Shown one piece after another: positions 8,564-17,284 of a DNA stretch of 64,000 nt. The notes beneath the pieces are model-generated. The model was not told the DNA's origin. It ran no database searches and was given only the letters and a program-made list of their open reading frames with translations. This stretch comes from Lysobacterales bacterium (GTDB taxonomy: Bacteria; Pseudomonadota; Gammaproteobacteria; Xanthomonadales; Ahniellaceae). Position 1 is the first letter of the stretch. Each line of letters begins with the position of its first letter. Where the stretch lies: positions 1,718,501 to 1,782,500 of the forward strand of contig JADKHK010000013.1 in assembly GCA_016721845.1 (NCBI GenBank). The letters run 5' to 3'. Made by a program: the position numbers and the translations under genes.

Positions 8564-11500
8564 ATGCGCCTGATCCGTTCCCTGCTCGTGTTGGCGGCAA
8601 GCGTCGCTTGCCTGCCCCTGACCGCCAAAGACGCGGCGAAGCCCGACGCCGACAAACCTTACGGCGCGCTGGCTTTCCGCTCGCTCGGCCCCCTGGTCGG
8701 TGGCCGCATTTCACGCGTCGCCGGCGTGCCCGGCAGCACAATTTTCTATGCCACCGCAGCCCAGGGCGGGGTCTGGAAGTCCAGCAACAACGGCATCGAC
8801 TGGACTCCGATCTTCGATGGCGAATCCTCGCAGTCGCTGGGATCGATCGCGATCGCGCCGAGCGACCCGAACGTGATCTACGTCGGCGGCGGCGAAGCCA
8901 ATCCGCGCGGCAATGTCGCGCTCGGCCATGGTCTCTGGCGCTCCACCGATGCGGGCGCGAGTTGGGAACAGGTACTTGAACTCAAGGGGCAGGTCGGCAC
9001 GATTGCCGTGCACCCGCAGCATCCGGACATCGTCTTTGCGGCCGTACTCGGCTCGCCGTTCGGACCAGGCCCGCAACGCGGCGTCTATCGCTCGCTGGAT
9101 GGCGGCGCGACCTGGTCCCAGGTACTGAAGGTGAACGCCGATACCGGCGCTTCCGATGTCGCCATCGATCCGCACAACCCGCGCATCGTCTACGCCGGGA
9201 TGTGGCAGATGCGGCGCACGCCCTGGTCGCTGCAAAGTGGCGGCGAAGGCAGCGGCCTGTACCGCTCCAGCGACGGCGGCGCGACGTTCGAGAAGGTCGA
9301 ACACGAGGTGATTCCGAAAGGCGTGGTCGGCAAGGTCGGCGTCGCATTCGCGCCCAGTCAGCCGGGCCGCATCTATGCCCTGATCGAGGCCGAGCAGGGC
9401 GGGCTGTTCCGCAGCGATGACGCGGGCGGCGAATGGAAGCGCGTCAACGAACATCACGTGCTGACCCAGCGCGCCTGGTACTACATGACGATGACGGTCG
9501 ACCCGCAGAACGCGGACGTGGTCTGGTTTCCGCAGGTCGCGCTGATGCAGTCGCGCGATGGCGGCAAGACGGTACGCCAGATCGACGGTCCGCACCATGG
9601 CGATCACCATGACGTGTGGATCGACCCGAAGGACCCGCGGCGCATGGTCGACGGCAACGACGGCGGCATCGACGTGTCGCTCGATGGTGGCCAGACCTGG
9701 ACGCATCCGCTGCTGCCGATCGCGCAGTTCTACAACATCGATGTCGACGACCGCGTGCCGTATCACGTCGGCGGCACGATGCAGGACTGGGGTACCGCGA
9801 GCGGCCCGTCGCGCAGCCTGCGCGGTCCGCACGCGGTGGCCGACTGGTTCTACGCCGGCGGTGGCGAGGCCGCGGACTTCGTCTACGACCCGTTTCGCCC
9901 CGGCCACATCTATGCCGGCGAATACATGGGCTATCTCTCGCACTTCGTCGAAGGCACCGGGCAGTACCGCAACATTTCGGTGTCGCATTACAACGGCTCC
10001 GGCATTCCGCCGAAACAGCATCCCTACCGCTTCCAGTGGACCGCACCCGCGGCCGCATCGCCCTTCCGCGATGGCGGCCTCTATCACGGTGGCAATGTCC
10101 TGTTCCGCACCCGTGACCAGGGCCAGACCTGGACCGCCATCAGCCCGGATCTGACCCGCGACGACGAGTCCAAGCAATCGTGGTCGGGTGGACCGATTAC
10201 CGGCGACAACACCGGCGTCGAGGTCTACGGCACGATCTTCTCGATCGCCGAATCGCGCGTTCAGCGCGGCGTGATCTGGGTCGGCAGCGACGATGGCCTG
10301 GTGCATGTCAGCCAGGACGACGGAGCAAACTGGGCCAACATCACGCCCAAGGGACTGCCGGAGTGGGCGACGATCGAAGGGATCGAACCGTCACGCAGCG
10401 ACGCCGGCACCGCCTGGTTCGTTGCGCATCGCTATCGCCTCGACGACCCCAAACCCTATCTGTTCGTGACCCGTGATTTCGGCAAGTCCTGGCAGCAGCT
10501 CGGCAAGGGCCTGCCGGCCGACCTGCCCTTGTATTCGGTTCGCGTCGATCCCGAGGACGCACGCTTCGTCTATCTCGGCAGCGAACGCGGCGTCTGGATG
10601 TCGCGCGACGGCGGCGCCAGTTTCAGCGAGCTCAAGCTCAATCTGCCGCCGGTGACGGTGATGGACATGGAGATCAAGCATGGCGATCTGGTCATCGGCA
10701 CGCGTGGTCGCGGCCTTTGGACGCTGGAGCAGATCGCGTCGCTGCGCGAGTTCGATGACGGCGTGCGCAAGCAGGCCGCACACCTGTTCGCGACGCGCCC
10801 GACCATTCGCTTCCGCGAAGACGGCACCTGGGCTGAACTGGGCAACGGCACGTTTGAAGAGAGCAACGAGGGTGCCTTGCTGCACTACTGGCTGGCGGAA
10901 GTACCCAAGCAGCCGCTGACGCTGACGATCAAGGACGGCGATGGTCGCGTACTGCGCACGCTGAGCAGCGAGAAGAAGCCGGGCAAGTATGCCGAGGATG
11001 ATCCGGACGAGCCGTCGGGTCCGCCGGAAGCCGATGTGACTGCAGACCAGGGATTCAACGCGACGGTGTGGAACCTGCGCGAGGAAGGCGCGCGCCGCAT
11101 CGCCTTCAAGGCCGACATGGGTGATCCGGAAACCGGGCCGCTGGCCCTGCCGGGCACCTACACGCTGGAATTGAATGCCGATGGCCATGTCGCGACGACG
11201 ACGCTGGACATCCTCGCCGATCCGCGTTCGCCGGCCAGCGCCGACGAATTGCGTGCCAACCATGCGCTCGCGATCCGCACCCGCGATGCGCTGACGCGCC
11301 TGTCGCTGTCGATCGACCGCGTCCGCGCCGTGCGCGAACAACTCGACGTGTTTGCGAAACATGCCGCAGCGCTGGCGAACGGCGCCGCGCTGCGCGATGC
11401 AATCAAGGCCGCAGCTGCACGGGTCGACGTGATCGAGGGCACGCTGCACAACCCGGAAGCGATCGTGAACTACGACATCCTCAGCGGCCGCGGTGGCGGC

Positions 11501-11710
11501 GCGAAACTCTATTCGCAGCTCGCACCGCTGTATTCCTGGATCGATGATTCCGACCACACCCCGACGCAATCGATGCTCGACCGTGCCGACGTCCTGCTCG
11601 CCGAGCTCGCGCAGCGCGAAGCCGACATCCAGACGCTGCGCGACCACGAACTCGCAACAGTCGAAGTCGAGGCCAACAAGCTCGGACTGGCGCGCATCCT
11701 GATTCCGTGA
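8564..11710 (+). CDS. Secreted VPS10/sortilin-like Asp-box (BNR) repeat protein
   Basis: This 1048-residue exported protein begins with a signal peptide (MRLIRSLLVLAASVACLPLTA). About ten Asp-box-like repeats of the S-x-D-x-G-x-T-W type follow across the first 690 residues, for example SLDGGATWSQV, SLDGGQTWTHP, TRDQGQTWTAI and TRDFGKSWQQL, indicating one or two beta-propellers. The C-terminal 350 residues form a mixed strand and coiled-helix region. Databases often label such proteins glycosyl hydrolase, but no catalytic residues can be assigned here, so a binding or scaffold role is equally likely. CGGAG precedes the ATG. The next gene starts within its stop codon (GTGA), suggesting coupling. 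Confidence 0.82.
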   Translation: MRLIRSLLVLAASVACLPLTAKDAAKPDADKPYGALAFRSLGPLVGGRISRVAGVPGSTIFYATAAQGGVWKSSNNGIDWTPIFDGESSQSLGSIAIAPSDPNVIYVGGGEANPRGNVALGHGLWRSTDAGASWEQVLELKGQVGTIAVHPQHPDIVFAAVLGSPFGPGPQRGVYRSLDGGATWSQVLKVNADTGASDVAIDPHNPRIVYAGMWQMRRTPWSLQSGGEGSGLYRSSDGGATFEKVEHEVIPKGVVGKVGVAFAPSQPGRIYALIEAEQGGLFRSDDAGGEWKRVNEHHVLTQRAWYYMTMTVDPQNADVVWFPQVALMQSRDGGKTVRQIDGPHHGDHHDVWIDPKDPRRMVDGNDGGIDVSLDGGQTWTHPLLPIAQFYNIDVDDRVPYHVGGTMQDWGTASGPSRSLRGPHAVADWFYAGGGEAADFVYDPFRPGHIYAGEYMGYLSHFVEGTGQYRNISVSHYNGSGIPPKQHPYRFQWTAPAAASPFRDGGLYHGGNVLFRTRDQGQTWTAISPDLTRDDESKQSWSGGPITGDNTGVEVYGTIFSIAESRVQRGVIWVGSDDGLVHVSQDDGANWANITPKGLPEWATIEGIEPSRSDAGTAWFVAHRYRLDDPKPYLFVTRDFGKSWQQLGKGLPADLPLYSVRVDPEDARFVYLGSERGVWMSRDGGASFSELKLNLPPVTVMDMEIKHGDLVIGTRGRGLWTLEQIASLREFDDGVRKQAAHLFATRPTIRFREDGTWAELGNGTFEESNEGALLHYWLAEVPKQPLTLTIKDGDGRVLRTLSSEKKPGKYAEDDPDEPSGPPEADVTADQGFNATVWNLREEGARRIAFKADMGDPETGPLALPGTYTLELNADGHVATTTLDILADPRSPASADELRANHALAIRTRDALTRLSLSIDRVRAVREQLDVFAKHAAALANGAALRDAIKAAAARVDVIEGTLHNPEAIVNYDILSGRGGGAKLYSQLAPLYSWIDDSDHTPTQSMLDRADVLLAELAQREADIQTLRDHELATVEVEANKLGLARILIP

Positions 11711-12696
11711 CGATCCGCCGCCAGCTCAGTCTGTATGTGCCCGAACCGCAACGCAGCACGATCGACGCAGTGCGTGCGGTGCTGGACCCGGTGCAGCACG
11801 CGCTGATTCCGGCACACGTGACCTTGTGCCGCGAGGATGAACTCGCGGCGATCGATGAAGCCACGCTGGCCGTACGACTGGCGGTCGCGGCACCGATCAC
11901 GTTGCGCTTCGGTGCACCGGTGCACTTCGACGGCCACGGCATTCTGATGCCGTGCGTGGAAGGTGAGCCCGGATTCCACGCGCTGCGTCAGCACGTGCTT
12001 GGGCGCGACGAAATCCGTCGTGCGTCGCCACATCTGACGCTGGCGCATCCGCGCAATCCGGTGGCGCCGGGCAACGACCTGGCGAATGCAGCGTCGATGC
12101 AAAACAGCGTCACGCTTCGATTCGACCGCGTGCATCTGATCGAACAGGTCGACGGCGGCGTCTGGCAGACGCTGGCGACATTCGATCTGGCGAAGCCATC
12201 CACTCTGCACATCCGCATCGACGATCTGAATGGGCCGGAGATCCAGGCGCTGCTCACCGAACATCTGCGCAGCATGCACAGCATCTCGCCGCCAGAGAGC
12301 GTGCATGCACTCGACCTCGACGGCCTGCGCAATTCGCGCGTCACTCTCTGGAGTGCCTGGCAGGACGACGTACTGCTCGGTTGTGGCGCGCTCAAGCAAC
12401 TCGATGCGACGCACGGCGAGATCAAGTCGATGCGGACGACACAGGCCAACCGACGTAGCGGCGTGGGGCGCGCAATGCTGGCGCACATCGTCGATGAAGC
12501 GAGGCATCGCGGTTACCGGCGGCTGAGCCTGGAGACCGGATCCCAGCCCGAATTCGTGGCGGCGCATCGGCTTTATGCCGACTTCGGCTTCGTCACTTGC
12601 CCGCCCTTCGCGGACTATCGCCCTGATCCGCACAGCGTGTTCATGACGCTGGACTTGACGGTTGCGGATGCAGCGCATCGACCCGCAACGGGTTGA
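11707..12696 (+). CDS. 2H phosphoesterase / GNAT acetyltransferase fusion
   Basis: This 329-residue protein appears to join two domains. Residues 1-160 form a 2H phosphoesterase (2'-5' RNA ligase-like) domain with the paired H-x-T motifs PAHVTL (37-39) and SPHLTLAHP (109-111). Residues about 165-318 form a GNAT N-acetyltransferase with the acetyl-CoA loop RRSGVGRAM (249-257) and the late motif AAHRLYADFGF. Likely activities are cleavage of a cyclic phosphate or 2'-5' bond, and acetylation of an unknown substrate. The GTG start overlaps the previous stop by four bases. No internal start with a strong ribosome-binding site was seen at the domain border, so I read it as one protein. The substrate is unknown. 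Confidence 0.75.
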   Translation: MTIRRQLSLYVPEPQRSTIDAVRAVLDPVQHALIPAHVTLCREDELAAIDEATLAVRLAVAAPITLRFGAPVHFDGHGILMPCVEGEPGFHALRQHVLGRDEIRRASPHLTLAHPRNPVAPGNDLANAASMQNSVTLRFDRVHLIEQVDGGVWQTLATFDLAKPSTLHIRIDDLNGPEIQALLTEHLRSMHSISPPESVHALDLDGLRNSRVTLWSAWQDDVLLGCGALKQLDATHGEIKSMRTTQANRRSGVGRAMLAHIVDEARHRGYRRLSLETGSQPEFVAAHRLYADFGFVTCPPFADYRPDPHSVFMTLDLTVADAAHRPATG

Positions 12697-12752
12697 CGGC
12701 GTCGCGACCACCGCCGAGTCTGGTGACCTCGCGCCACCCCCGGAGTCGATCG

Positions 12753-13160
12753 ATGCCCCGCTTCCCGTTCCTCAGCCTGAACCACGGCCTCGCCGTGCTG
12801 CGCATCGGCACCGCCTTGTTGTTCATGGCCCACGCGGTCGTGCGCATCGCCAACGGCACCATTCCGCGCTTCGCCGACTTTCTCGGCGCACTCGGCTTTC
12901 CGCAACCGCTGCTGTGGGTGTGGGCGATCACGCTGGTCGAGATCATCGGCGGCGGCCTGATGATCCTGGGCATCAAGGTGCGCTGGATGGCGCTCGGCCT
13001 GTTGTCCATCGCGGCCGGCGGCATCGTGCTGATCCATGCAAGACAGGGCTGGTTCGTCGGCGAACACGGCACCGGCGGCAGCGAATACAGCGTCTGTTTG
13101 ATCCTGTGCCTGCTGGTGATCGCGGCGGCGGACGCGGAACGGAGCGCGCGTCGCGACTGA
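12753..13160 (+). CDS. DoxX family membrane protein
   Basis: This 135-residue protein has four predicted membrane helices. The pattern matches DoxX: an N-terminal LRIGTALLFMAHAVVRI helix, a short loop with FADFLGALGFP, then VWAITLVEIIGGGLMILGI and two more helices. DoxX proteins are small inner-membrane proteins linked in various bacteria to redox homeostasis or quinone-dependent oxidation; a specific role cannot be given. The ATG at 12753 has CGGAG eight bases upstream, which excludes a 20-residue upstream extension. It is convergent with the DUF2200 gene, with a four-base gap. Confidence 0.82.
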   Translation: MPRFPFLSLNHGLAVLRIGTALLFMAHAVVRIANGTIPRFADFLGALGFPQPLLWVWAITLVEIIGGGLMILGIKVRWMALGLLSIAAGGIVLIHARQGWFVGEHGTGGSEYSVCLILCLLVIAAADAERSARRD

Positions 13161-13164
13161 TGCG

Positions 13165-13515
13165 TCAGGCCCGCAGGATCTTCGCCATCGGCTTGCCCTT
13201 GGCGAGTTCGTCGACGAGCTTGTCGAGGTAACGGATCTTTCGCATCAGCGGATCTTCGACGTCCTCGACGCGCACGCCGCAGACGAGCCCCTTGATCAGC
13301 ACCGCGTTCGGATGGAACGCGGGCGATTGCGCATAGAAGGTTTCGAGATCGTTGCTTGACGCGATCTGCTGCTGCAGACCTTGCTCGCTGTAACCCGTCA
13401 GCCAACGGATGACCTCGTCCAGCTCGGCCTGCGTCCGTCCCTTGCTCGTCGCCTTCTTGACGTACATCGGATACAGACTCGCGAACTTGATCGCGAAAAC
13501 GCGGTGCTTGAGCAT
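13165..13515 (-). CDS. DUF2200 family protein
   Basis: This 116-residue protein matches DUF2200: the start HRVFAIKFASLYPMYVKKA, then KGRTQAELDEVIRWLTGYSEQGL, and the late motif GLVCGVRVEDVEDPLMRKIRYLDKL. The family is small, soluble and of unknown biochemical function. I chose the ATG at 13515 because GGGGAGG lies just ahead and the product then starts at the conserved H-R-[VI] segment. It is followed closely by the convergent DoxX gene. Confidence 0.85.
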   Translation of the reverse strand: MLKHRVFAIKFASLYPMYVKKATSKGRTQAELDEVIRWLTGYSEQGLQQQIASSNDLETFYAQSPAFHPNAVLIKGLVCGVRVEDVEDPLMRKIRYLDKLVDELAKGKPMAKILRA

Positions 13516-13579
13516 GTTGACCTCCCCGACGTCGTCCAAATTTACCCGAACAGGCAGGCTGGGTTGAGCCATTGCACGA

Positions 13580-14707
13580 TCAGCGGCTGGTGCAATCCGC
13601 GCGCAAGTTCAGGGCCTTGGCGATGTCGCGCCAGTCGAAGGCGCCGACGCCCTGGTCGTCGTGTACGGCATAGAAGACGCCGTTCGGGAAGCGTGTCGTG
13701 GCCGACTGGTTCAACCACACGCCATCGGTATTGGCGACGGTGTTCCCTGCGAACGCCCCCAGGTGCTCGAGCGTCACGCGGTCGTAGAGATGGAACACGC
13801 TGCGATCGAGAAACTGGTCGGTCGTGATCCAGTAGCCGCTGCCGTCCGCGCACTGCCACAAGGCGATGCCTTCGGCCTGGGCCTTGAAGGTGCCGAGCCC
13901 GATCGTGCGGCCGCGATAACTTCCGGCGAGGTCGTATTCGCGCACCGCCGTGCCGACCATCGTGTCCTCTTCGGAAATCAGCAGGCGGTCGTGCGCGACG
14001 TCACCCTGGATCGACTCGGGGATGCGGATCGCACCGGCTGCGCTCACATCGCCGAATGCGGCCACGTGCCGCGCGCTTGCACCACCGGCGCTCAAGGTGA
14101 CGCGATAACGCTGCATCCGGTGATCGAGTTCGGGCAGCGGCGGCGCAATGTCCCAGCCGTTCGGTCGCTTGCCGGCCATGTAGGCATCGGTGACGATCAC
14201 CTCGAGGTCGCCGGGAGCGAGTTCGCGCACCCACAAGCCATAGGGCTGGGTCAGCTGCTCGCGGCCGAAGCTTGTCAGCGTCGTCAACGCGGGCAAGGAC
14301 AACACTTGCACACGGTGGTTGTCGCGCTCGACCACGAACAGCAGGTCGCCATGCACAGCGACGCCGTTCGGACGACGGAACTGGCCTGGACCATCACCTT
14401 CGCTGCCGAAACGACGCAGGGTCGCGCCGGTGTCGCCGTCGTAGATCACCAGCTGGCCACCCACCTTCGCGGTCGCGAAGACCCAGGTCGTGCCATCGGG
14501 CGCTCGCCATGAAGCCGGCGAATCGATGTTGTCGTCCGGCGTCGATGCACTGAGGAAGGCCTCGGACACCAGCGCATGCGGAACATCGTATTCCGACAGC
14601 ATCGGGTCCTGGTCGCCGTACTGATCCGGCTCCGGGGCGTCCCGCATCGAGGCGCAAGCCGAGAGGGACAGCACGATGGCAATCAGCAACGGGCGACGGA
14701 ACGGCAT
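13580..14707 (-). CDS. Phytase-like beta-propeller lipoprotein
   Basis: This 375-residue protein has a lipoprotein signal (SLSACASM, with Cys at about residue 18), so it should be anchored in the outer or inner membrane. The propeller blades resemble the 3-phytase/NHL type: SPASWRAPDGTTWVFATAK, GQFRRPNGVAVHGDLLFVVERDNHRVQV, EGIALWQCADGSGYWITTDQ and NGVFYAVHDDQGVGAFDW. Beta-propeller phytases release phosphate from myo-inositol hexakisphosphate with bound calcium. Several acidic calcium-site residues seem present, but activity cannot be judged by eye. It is divergent from rsmC. Confidence 0.75.
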   Translation of the reverse strand: MPFRRPLLIAIVLSLSACASMRDAPEPDQYGDQDPMLSEYDVPHALVSEAFLSASTPDDNIDSPASWRAPDGTTWVFATAKVGGQLVIYDGDTGATLRRFGSEGDGPGQFRRPNGVAVHGDLLFVVERDNHRVQVLSLPALTTLTSFGREQLTQPYGLWVRELAPGDLEVIVTDAYMAGKRPNGWDIAPPLPELDHRMQRYRVTLSAGGASARHVAAFGDVSAAGAIRIPESIQGDVAHDRLLISEEDTMVGTAVREYDLAGSYRGRTIGLGTFKAQAEGIALWQCADGSGYWITTDQFLDRSVFHLYDRVTLEHLGAFAGNTVANTDGVWLNQSATTRFPNGVFYAVHDDQGVGAFDWRDIAKALNLRADCTSR

Positions 14708-14796
14708 GAAGGGACTCCGAGAAAGGACGCGTTATATCCGAGGCCGCGCGCCAGTGCACGTAGAATGCCCGCCCCATCCGACCACCACCGAAACTC

Positions 14797-15831
14797 GTGA
14801 ACGCTTCGACCGACGCCGTGCTCGACACCCTGTTCCTGCCGCTGACCGGCGGCGAACTGACGTGGCCGGCTGCGGGTCGCGTGCTGTTCCTGCGCGCGCG
14901 CGATGGCGCGGTGTTGCGCCGCTTCCCGGCCGATGCACTGGTCTGCGAGCAATCCTTCAAGCCGGAAGCGCTGCGCCTTGAACGCGTCGGAATGACGCAG
15001 ACGGCAAGGCCGGACGAGCGCTTCGCACGGGTGCTGGTGTTGCCGCCGCGCAGTCGCGACGAGGCGCGGGCACTGTTCGCGCAGGCGATCTCGCGAACGG
15101 CGGAGGATGGCGTGGTCGTCGCGGCGGCCGCGAACAATCAGGGCGCGCGCGCCTTGCAGGACGACCTGGAACGCCTCGCCGGCCCGGCCACGGCACTGTC
15201 GAAGCACAAGTGCCGGGTGTTCCGGCTGCACGTGCAGCATGACCGTGTCGATGCGAACGTGCTGGAGGCCTGGGCCCGACTCGATGCACCCTATCCGATC
15301 GGTCACGGCCTGCTCGGGCGCTCCGGCGTGTTCAGTGCCGATGGCATCGATCCGGCATCGCGCCTGCTGGCCGAACACTTGCCCGGCGATCTGGCCGGAA
15401 GCGCAGCCGATCTGGGTGCCGGCGGCGGTTATCTCGCGCTCGCACTGGTGACGCGCAATCCCGGCCTCGACCGCATCGATCTGTACGAGGCCGAGGCGCG
15501 TGCACTCGAGCTCGCGCGACTGAACCTGCGCACCGTGCCGCGTACCCTCGCCGTTGGCTACCACTGGCATGACGTGAGCACCGGCCTGCCCGCGCGCTAC
15601 GACGTGATCGTCAGCAACCCGCCGTTCCACCAGGGGCGCGCCGATGCACCGGACCTCGGCCGTGCCTTTATCATCGCCGCCGCGCGGGCCTTGAATCCGG
15701 GCGGCCAGCTTTGGCTGGTCGCGAATCGGCATCTGCCCTACGAAGCCGCGTTGTCCGAACATTTCGCGCAAGTGCGCGTCATCGTCGTGCGGGATGGCTT
15801 CAAGGTCATCACGGCGCGCCTTTCCCCTTGA
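14797..15831 (+). CDS. rsmC: 16S rRNA m2G1207 methyltransferase-like protein
   Basis: This 344-residue class I methyltransferase has the RsmC/RlmG layout: an N-terminal degenerate methyltransferase domain, then a catalytic domain with the SAM motif AADLGAGGGYLALALV and the base-methylation motif VSNPPFHQG. RsmC methylates N2 of guanine 1207 in 16S rRNA in the small ribosomal subunit. The protein starts with GTG; no strong ribosome-binding site is visible. A close relative, RlmG, acts on 23S rRNA G1835, and the two cannot be separated with certainty here. The RsuA-type synthase follows 13 bases downstream, so this is a pair of rRNA-modification genes. Confidence 0.85.
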   Translation: MNASTDAVLDTLFLPLTGGELTWPAAGRVLFLRARDGAVLRRFPADALVCEQSFKPEALRLERVGMTQTARPDERFARVLVLPPRSRDEARALFAQAISRTAEDGVVVAAAANNQGARALQDDLERLAGPATALSKHKCRVFRLHVQHDRVDANVLEAWARLDAPYPIGHGLLGRSGVFSADGIDPASRLLAEHLPGDLAGSAADLGAGGGYLALALVTRNPGLDRIDLYEAEARALELARLNLRTVPRTLAVGYHWHDVSTGLPARYDVIVSNPPFHQGRADAPDLGRAFIIAAARALNPGGQLWLVANRHLPYEAALSEHFAQVRVIVVRDGFKVITARLSP

Positions 15832-15844
15832 ATCCGGACGCAAG

Positions 15845-16543
15845 ATGAAACTGGTCAAACTGATCGCCAATCTCGGCTACGGCAGCCGTCGCGAAGTGCA
15901 GATGATGTTTCGCGAGGGCCGCATCACCGATCCGCAGGGCGAGGTGCTGTATGCGGACGACAAGGTCGCGCACGACGACATCCGCATCGACGACGAGCCG
16001 CTCGACCCGCCGGCGGGGATGCTGCTGATGTTGCACAAGCCCACCGGCTACACCTGTTCGACCAAGGATCCGGGACGCGTCATCTACGACCTGTTGCCCC
16101 CGCGTTTTCGCCTGCGCGATCCGCTGCTGTCGCCGGTCGGACGGCTGGATCGCGAGACCTCGGGCCTGCTGCTGATGACCGACGATGGCCAGTTGCTGCA
16201 TCGGATCACTGCGCCGAAGTCCGCACTGCCCAAGGTCTACGTGGCAACGCTCGCGAACGATCTGCGTGGCGACGAGGCGACTGTGTTCGGCAGCGGCACG
16301 TTCATGCTGGAATCGGAGACCACACCGCTGGCCCCGGCGGTGATCGAACCGCTGTCGGCACGCGCGGCGCGCATCACCCTGATCGAAGGCCGCTACCACC
16401 AGATCCGGCGCATGTTCGCCGCCGTCGGCAATCACGTCGACACCCTGCAACGCCTCTCGCTCGGTGGTTTGACCCTCGACGGCCTTGAACCCGGCCAGTG
16501 GCGGGTCCTCGATGCCACCGACCTCGCGCGCGTCTGGCACTGA
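15845..16543 (+). CDS. rsuA: 16S rRNA pseudouridine synthase, RsuA family
   Basis: This 232-residue protein has an N-terminal S4-like RNA-binding segment (MKLVKLIANLGYGSRREVQMMFREGRI) and the catalytic domain of the RsuA/RluB/E/F family. The catalytic Asp is in GRLDRETSGLLLMTDDG. The late motif LIEGRYHQIRRMFAAVGNHV is intact. RsuA makes pseudouridine 516 in 16S rRNA. The MFREGRITDPQGEV start is RsuA-like rather than RluB-like. The ATG at 15845 follows CGCAAG. It is co-directional with rsmC and convergent with the next minus-strand gene, five bases away. Confidence 0.85.
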   Translation: MKLVKLIANLGYGSRREVQMMFREGRITDPQGEVLYADDKVAHDDIRIDDEPLDPPAGMLLMLHKPTGYTCSTKDPGRVIYDLLPPRFRLRDPLLSPVGRLDRETSGLLLMTDDGQLLHRITAPKSALPKVYVATLANDLRGDEATVFGSGTFMLESETTPLAPAVIEPLSARAARITLIEGRYHQIRRMFAAVGNHVDTLQRLSLGGLTLDGLEPGQWRVLDATDLARVWH

Positions 16544-16548
16544 GCGCG

Positions 16549-17139
16549 CTACTGCTTTTCCCGCGCCATCTCCTCCATCTTCTTGCGCAAGGACAGCGGG
16601 CGCATGTCGGTCCAGATCTCCTTGATGTAGGCCAGGCATTCTTCCTTGCTGCCCTGTTTGCCGGCATCGTTCCAGCCCGGCGCGTTCTCGCGGTCCGCCG
16701 GCCAGATCGAATACTGTTCTTCGTGGTTCACGACCACCTTGTAACGGGTGGTGTCTTCCTGTTCGGCCGCGGAACGCTGCTGCAGCGCGGGTGACGGCGA
16801 TTCCGTTGGCGGCGGCGGTGCCGGTTCCGGATCGGGCACGTCGGCATTTTCCCCGGACGCTGCCGCGTCATCCCCGGACGCGTCGACCTCTGCGGATTCG
16901 GCTTCGCCCGATTCAATTTCATCGGACGCTTCCTGGTCGGACGCCTCCTCGCCGGTCTCGTCTGCCGCGACTTCGTCTTCGCCGGTCTCCTCCTCGGCGA
17001 AGTCCTCGTCGTCCGCCTCGCCATCGTCCTCGTCCCAGCCGATGTCGTCGTCGTCGACCGCCGCCGCCGCTATCGGCACACTCAGCGACGCCAGCGAGAA
17101 CGCGCACAACAGCAGGAAATGGCGAATCGGCAAGCGCAT
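16549..17139 (-). CDS. Exported acidic protein with a C-terminal MbtH domain
   Basis: This 196-residue protein has three parts. Residues 1-27 are a signal peptide (HFLLLCAFSLASLSVPIAAAA). Residues 28-128 are a very acidic low-complexity linker of Asp/Glu/Ala/Ser, ending in a Pro-rich stretch. Residues 132-190 are an MbtH domain with every signature element: NHEEQYSIWP (138-147), APGW (153-156), CLAYIKEIWTDMRP (168-181) and SLRKKM. Free MbtH proteins are small cytoplasmic partners that activate adenylation domains of non-ribosomal peptide synthetases. A secretory signal before one is unexpected, and no synthetase is in the window. It lies alone, convergent with rsuA. The export call is a prediction; a cytosolic start is not obvious. 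Confidence 0.85.
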   Translation of the reverse strand: MRLPIRHFLLLCAFSLASLSVPIAAAAVDDDDIGWDEDDGEADDEDFAEEETGEDEVAADETGEEASDQEASDEIESGEAESAEVDASGDDAAASGENADVPDPEPAPPPPTESPSPALQQRSAAEQEDTTRYKVVVNHEEQYSIWPADRENAPGWNDAGKQGSKEECLAYIKEIWTDMRPLSLRKKMEEMAREKQ

Positions 17140-17234
17140 GGCGTGTCCTCGTAGGGTGACCGGATGCTACTCCGCAGCGCGGACCGGCCGCAGCCCCTCA
17201 CGCCGCGCTGACATCGGTTCGTGAAAATGCGAGC

Positions 17235-17250
17235 CTTCACATCAGTGAAG
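17235..17250. promoter_or_regulatory. Inverted repeat before the desaturase operon, possible operator
   Basis: The sequence CTTCAC-ATCA-GTGAAG is a perfect six-base inverted repeat with a four-base spacer, 35 bases ahead of the desaturase start. It lies in the 145-base gap that serves two divergent genes. Fatty-acid regulators such as DesT and FabR use short palindromes in this position, but the sequence does not match their known sites closely. It may also be a coincidental small hairpin. Confidence 0.3.
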
Positions 17251-17284
17251 ACGGCTGCAATGCCGTTGGGACCGACAAAACCGC

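Noticed and set aside
8564..11710. Glycosyl hydrolase or sialidase activity
   Set aside because: Asp-boxes occur in sialidases, but also in many non-enzymes. I could not find the Arg triad or Tyr/Glu pair needed, so I do not assign an enzyme.
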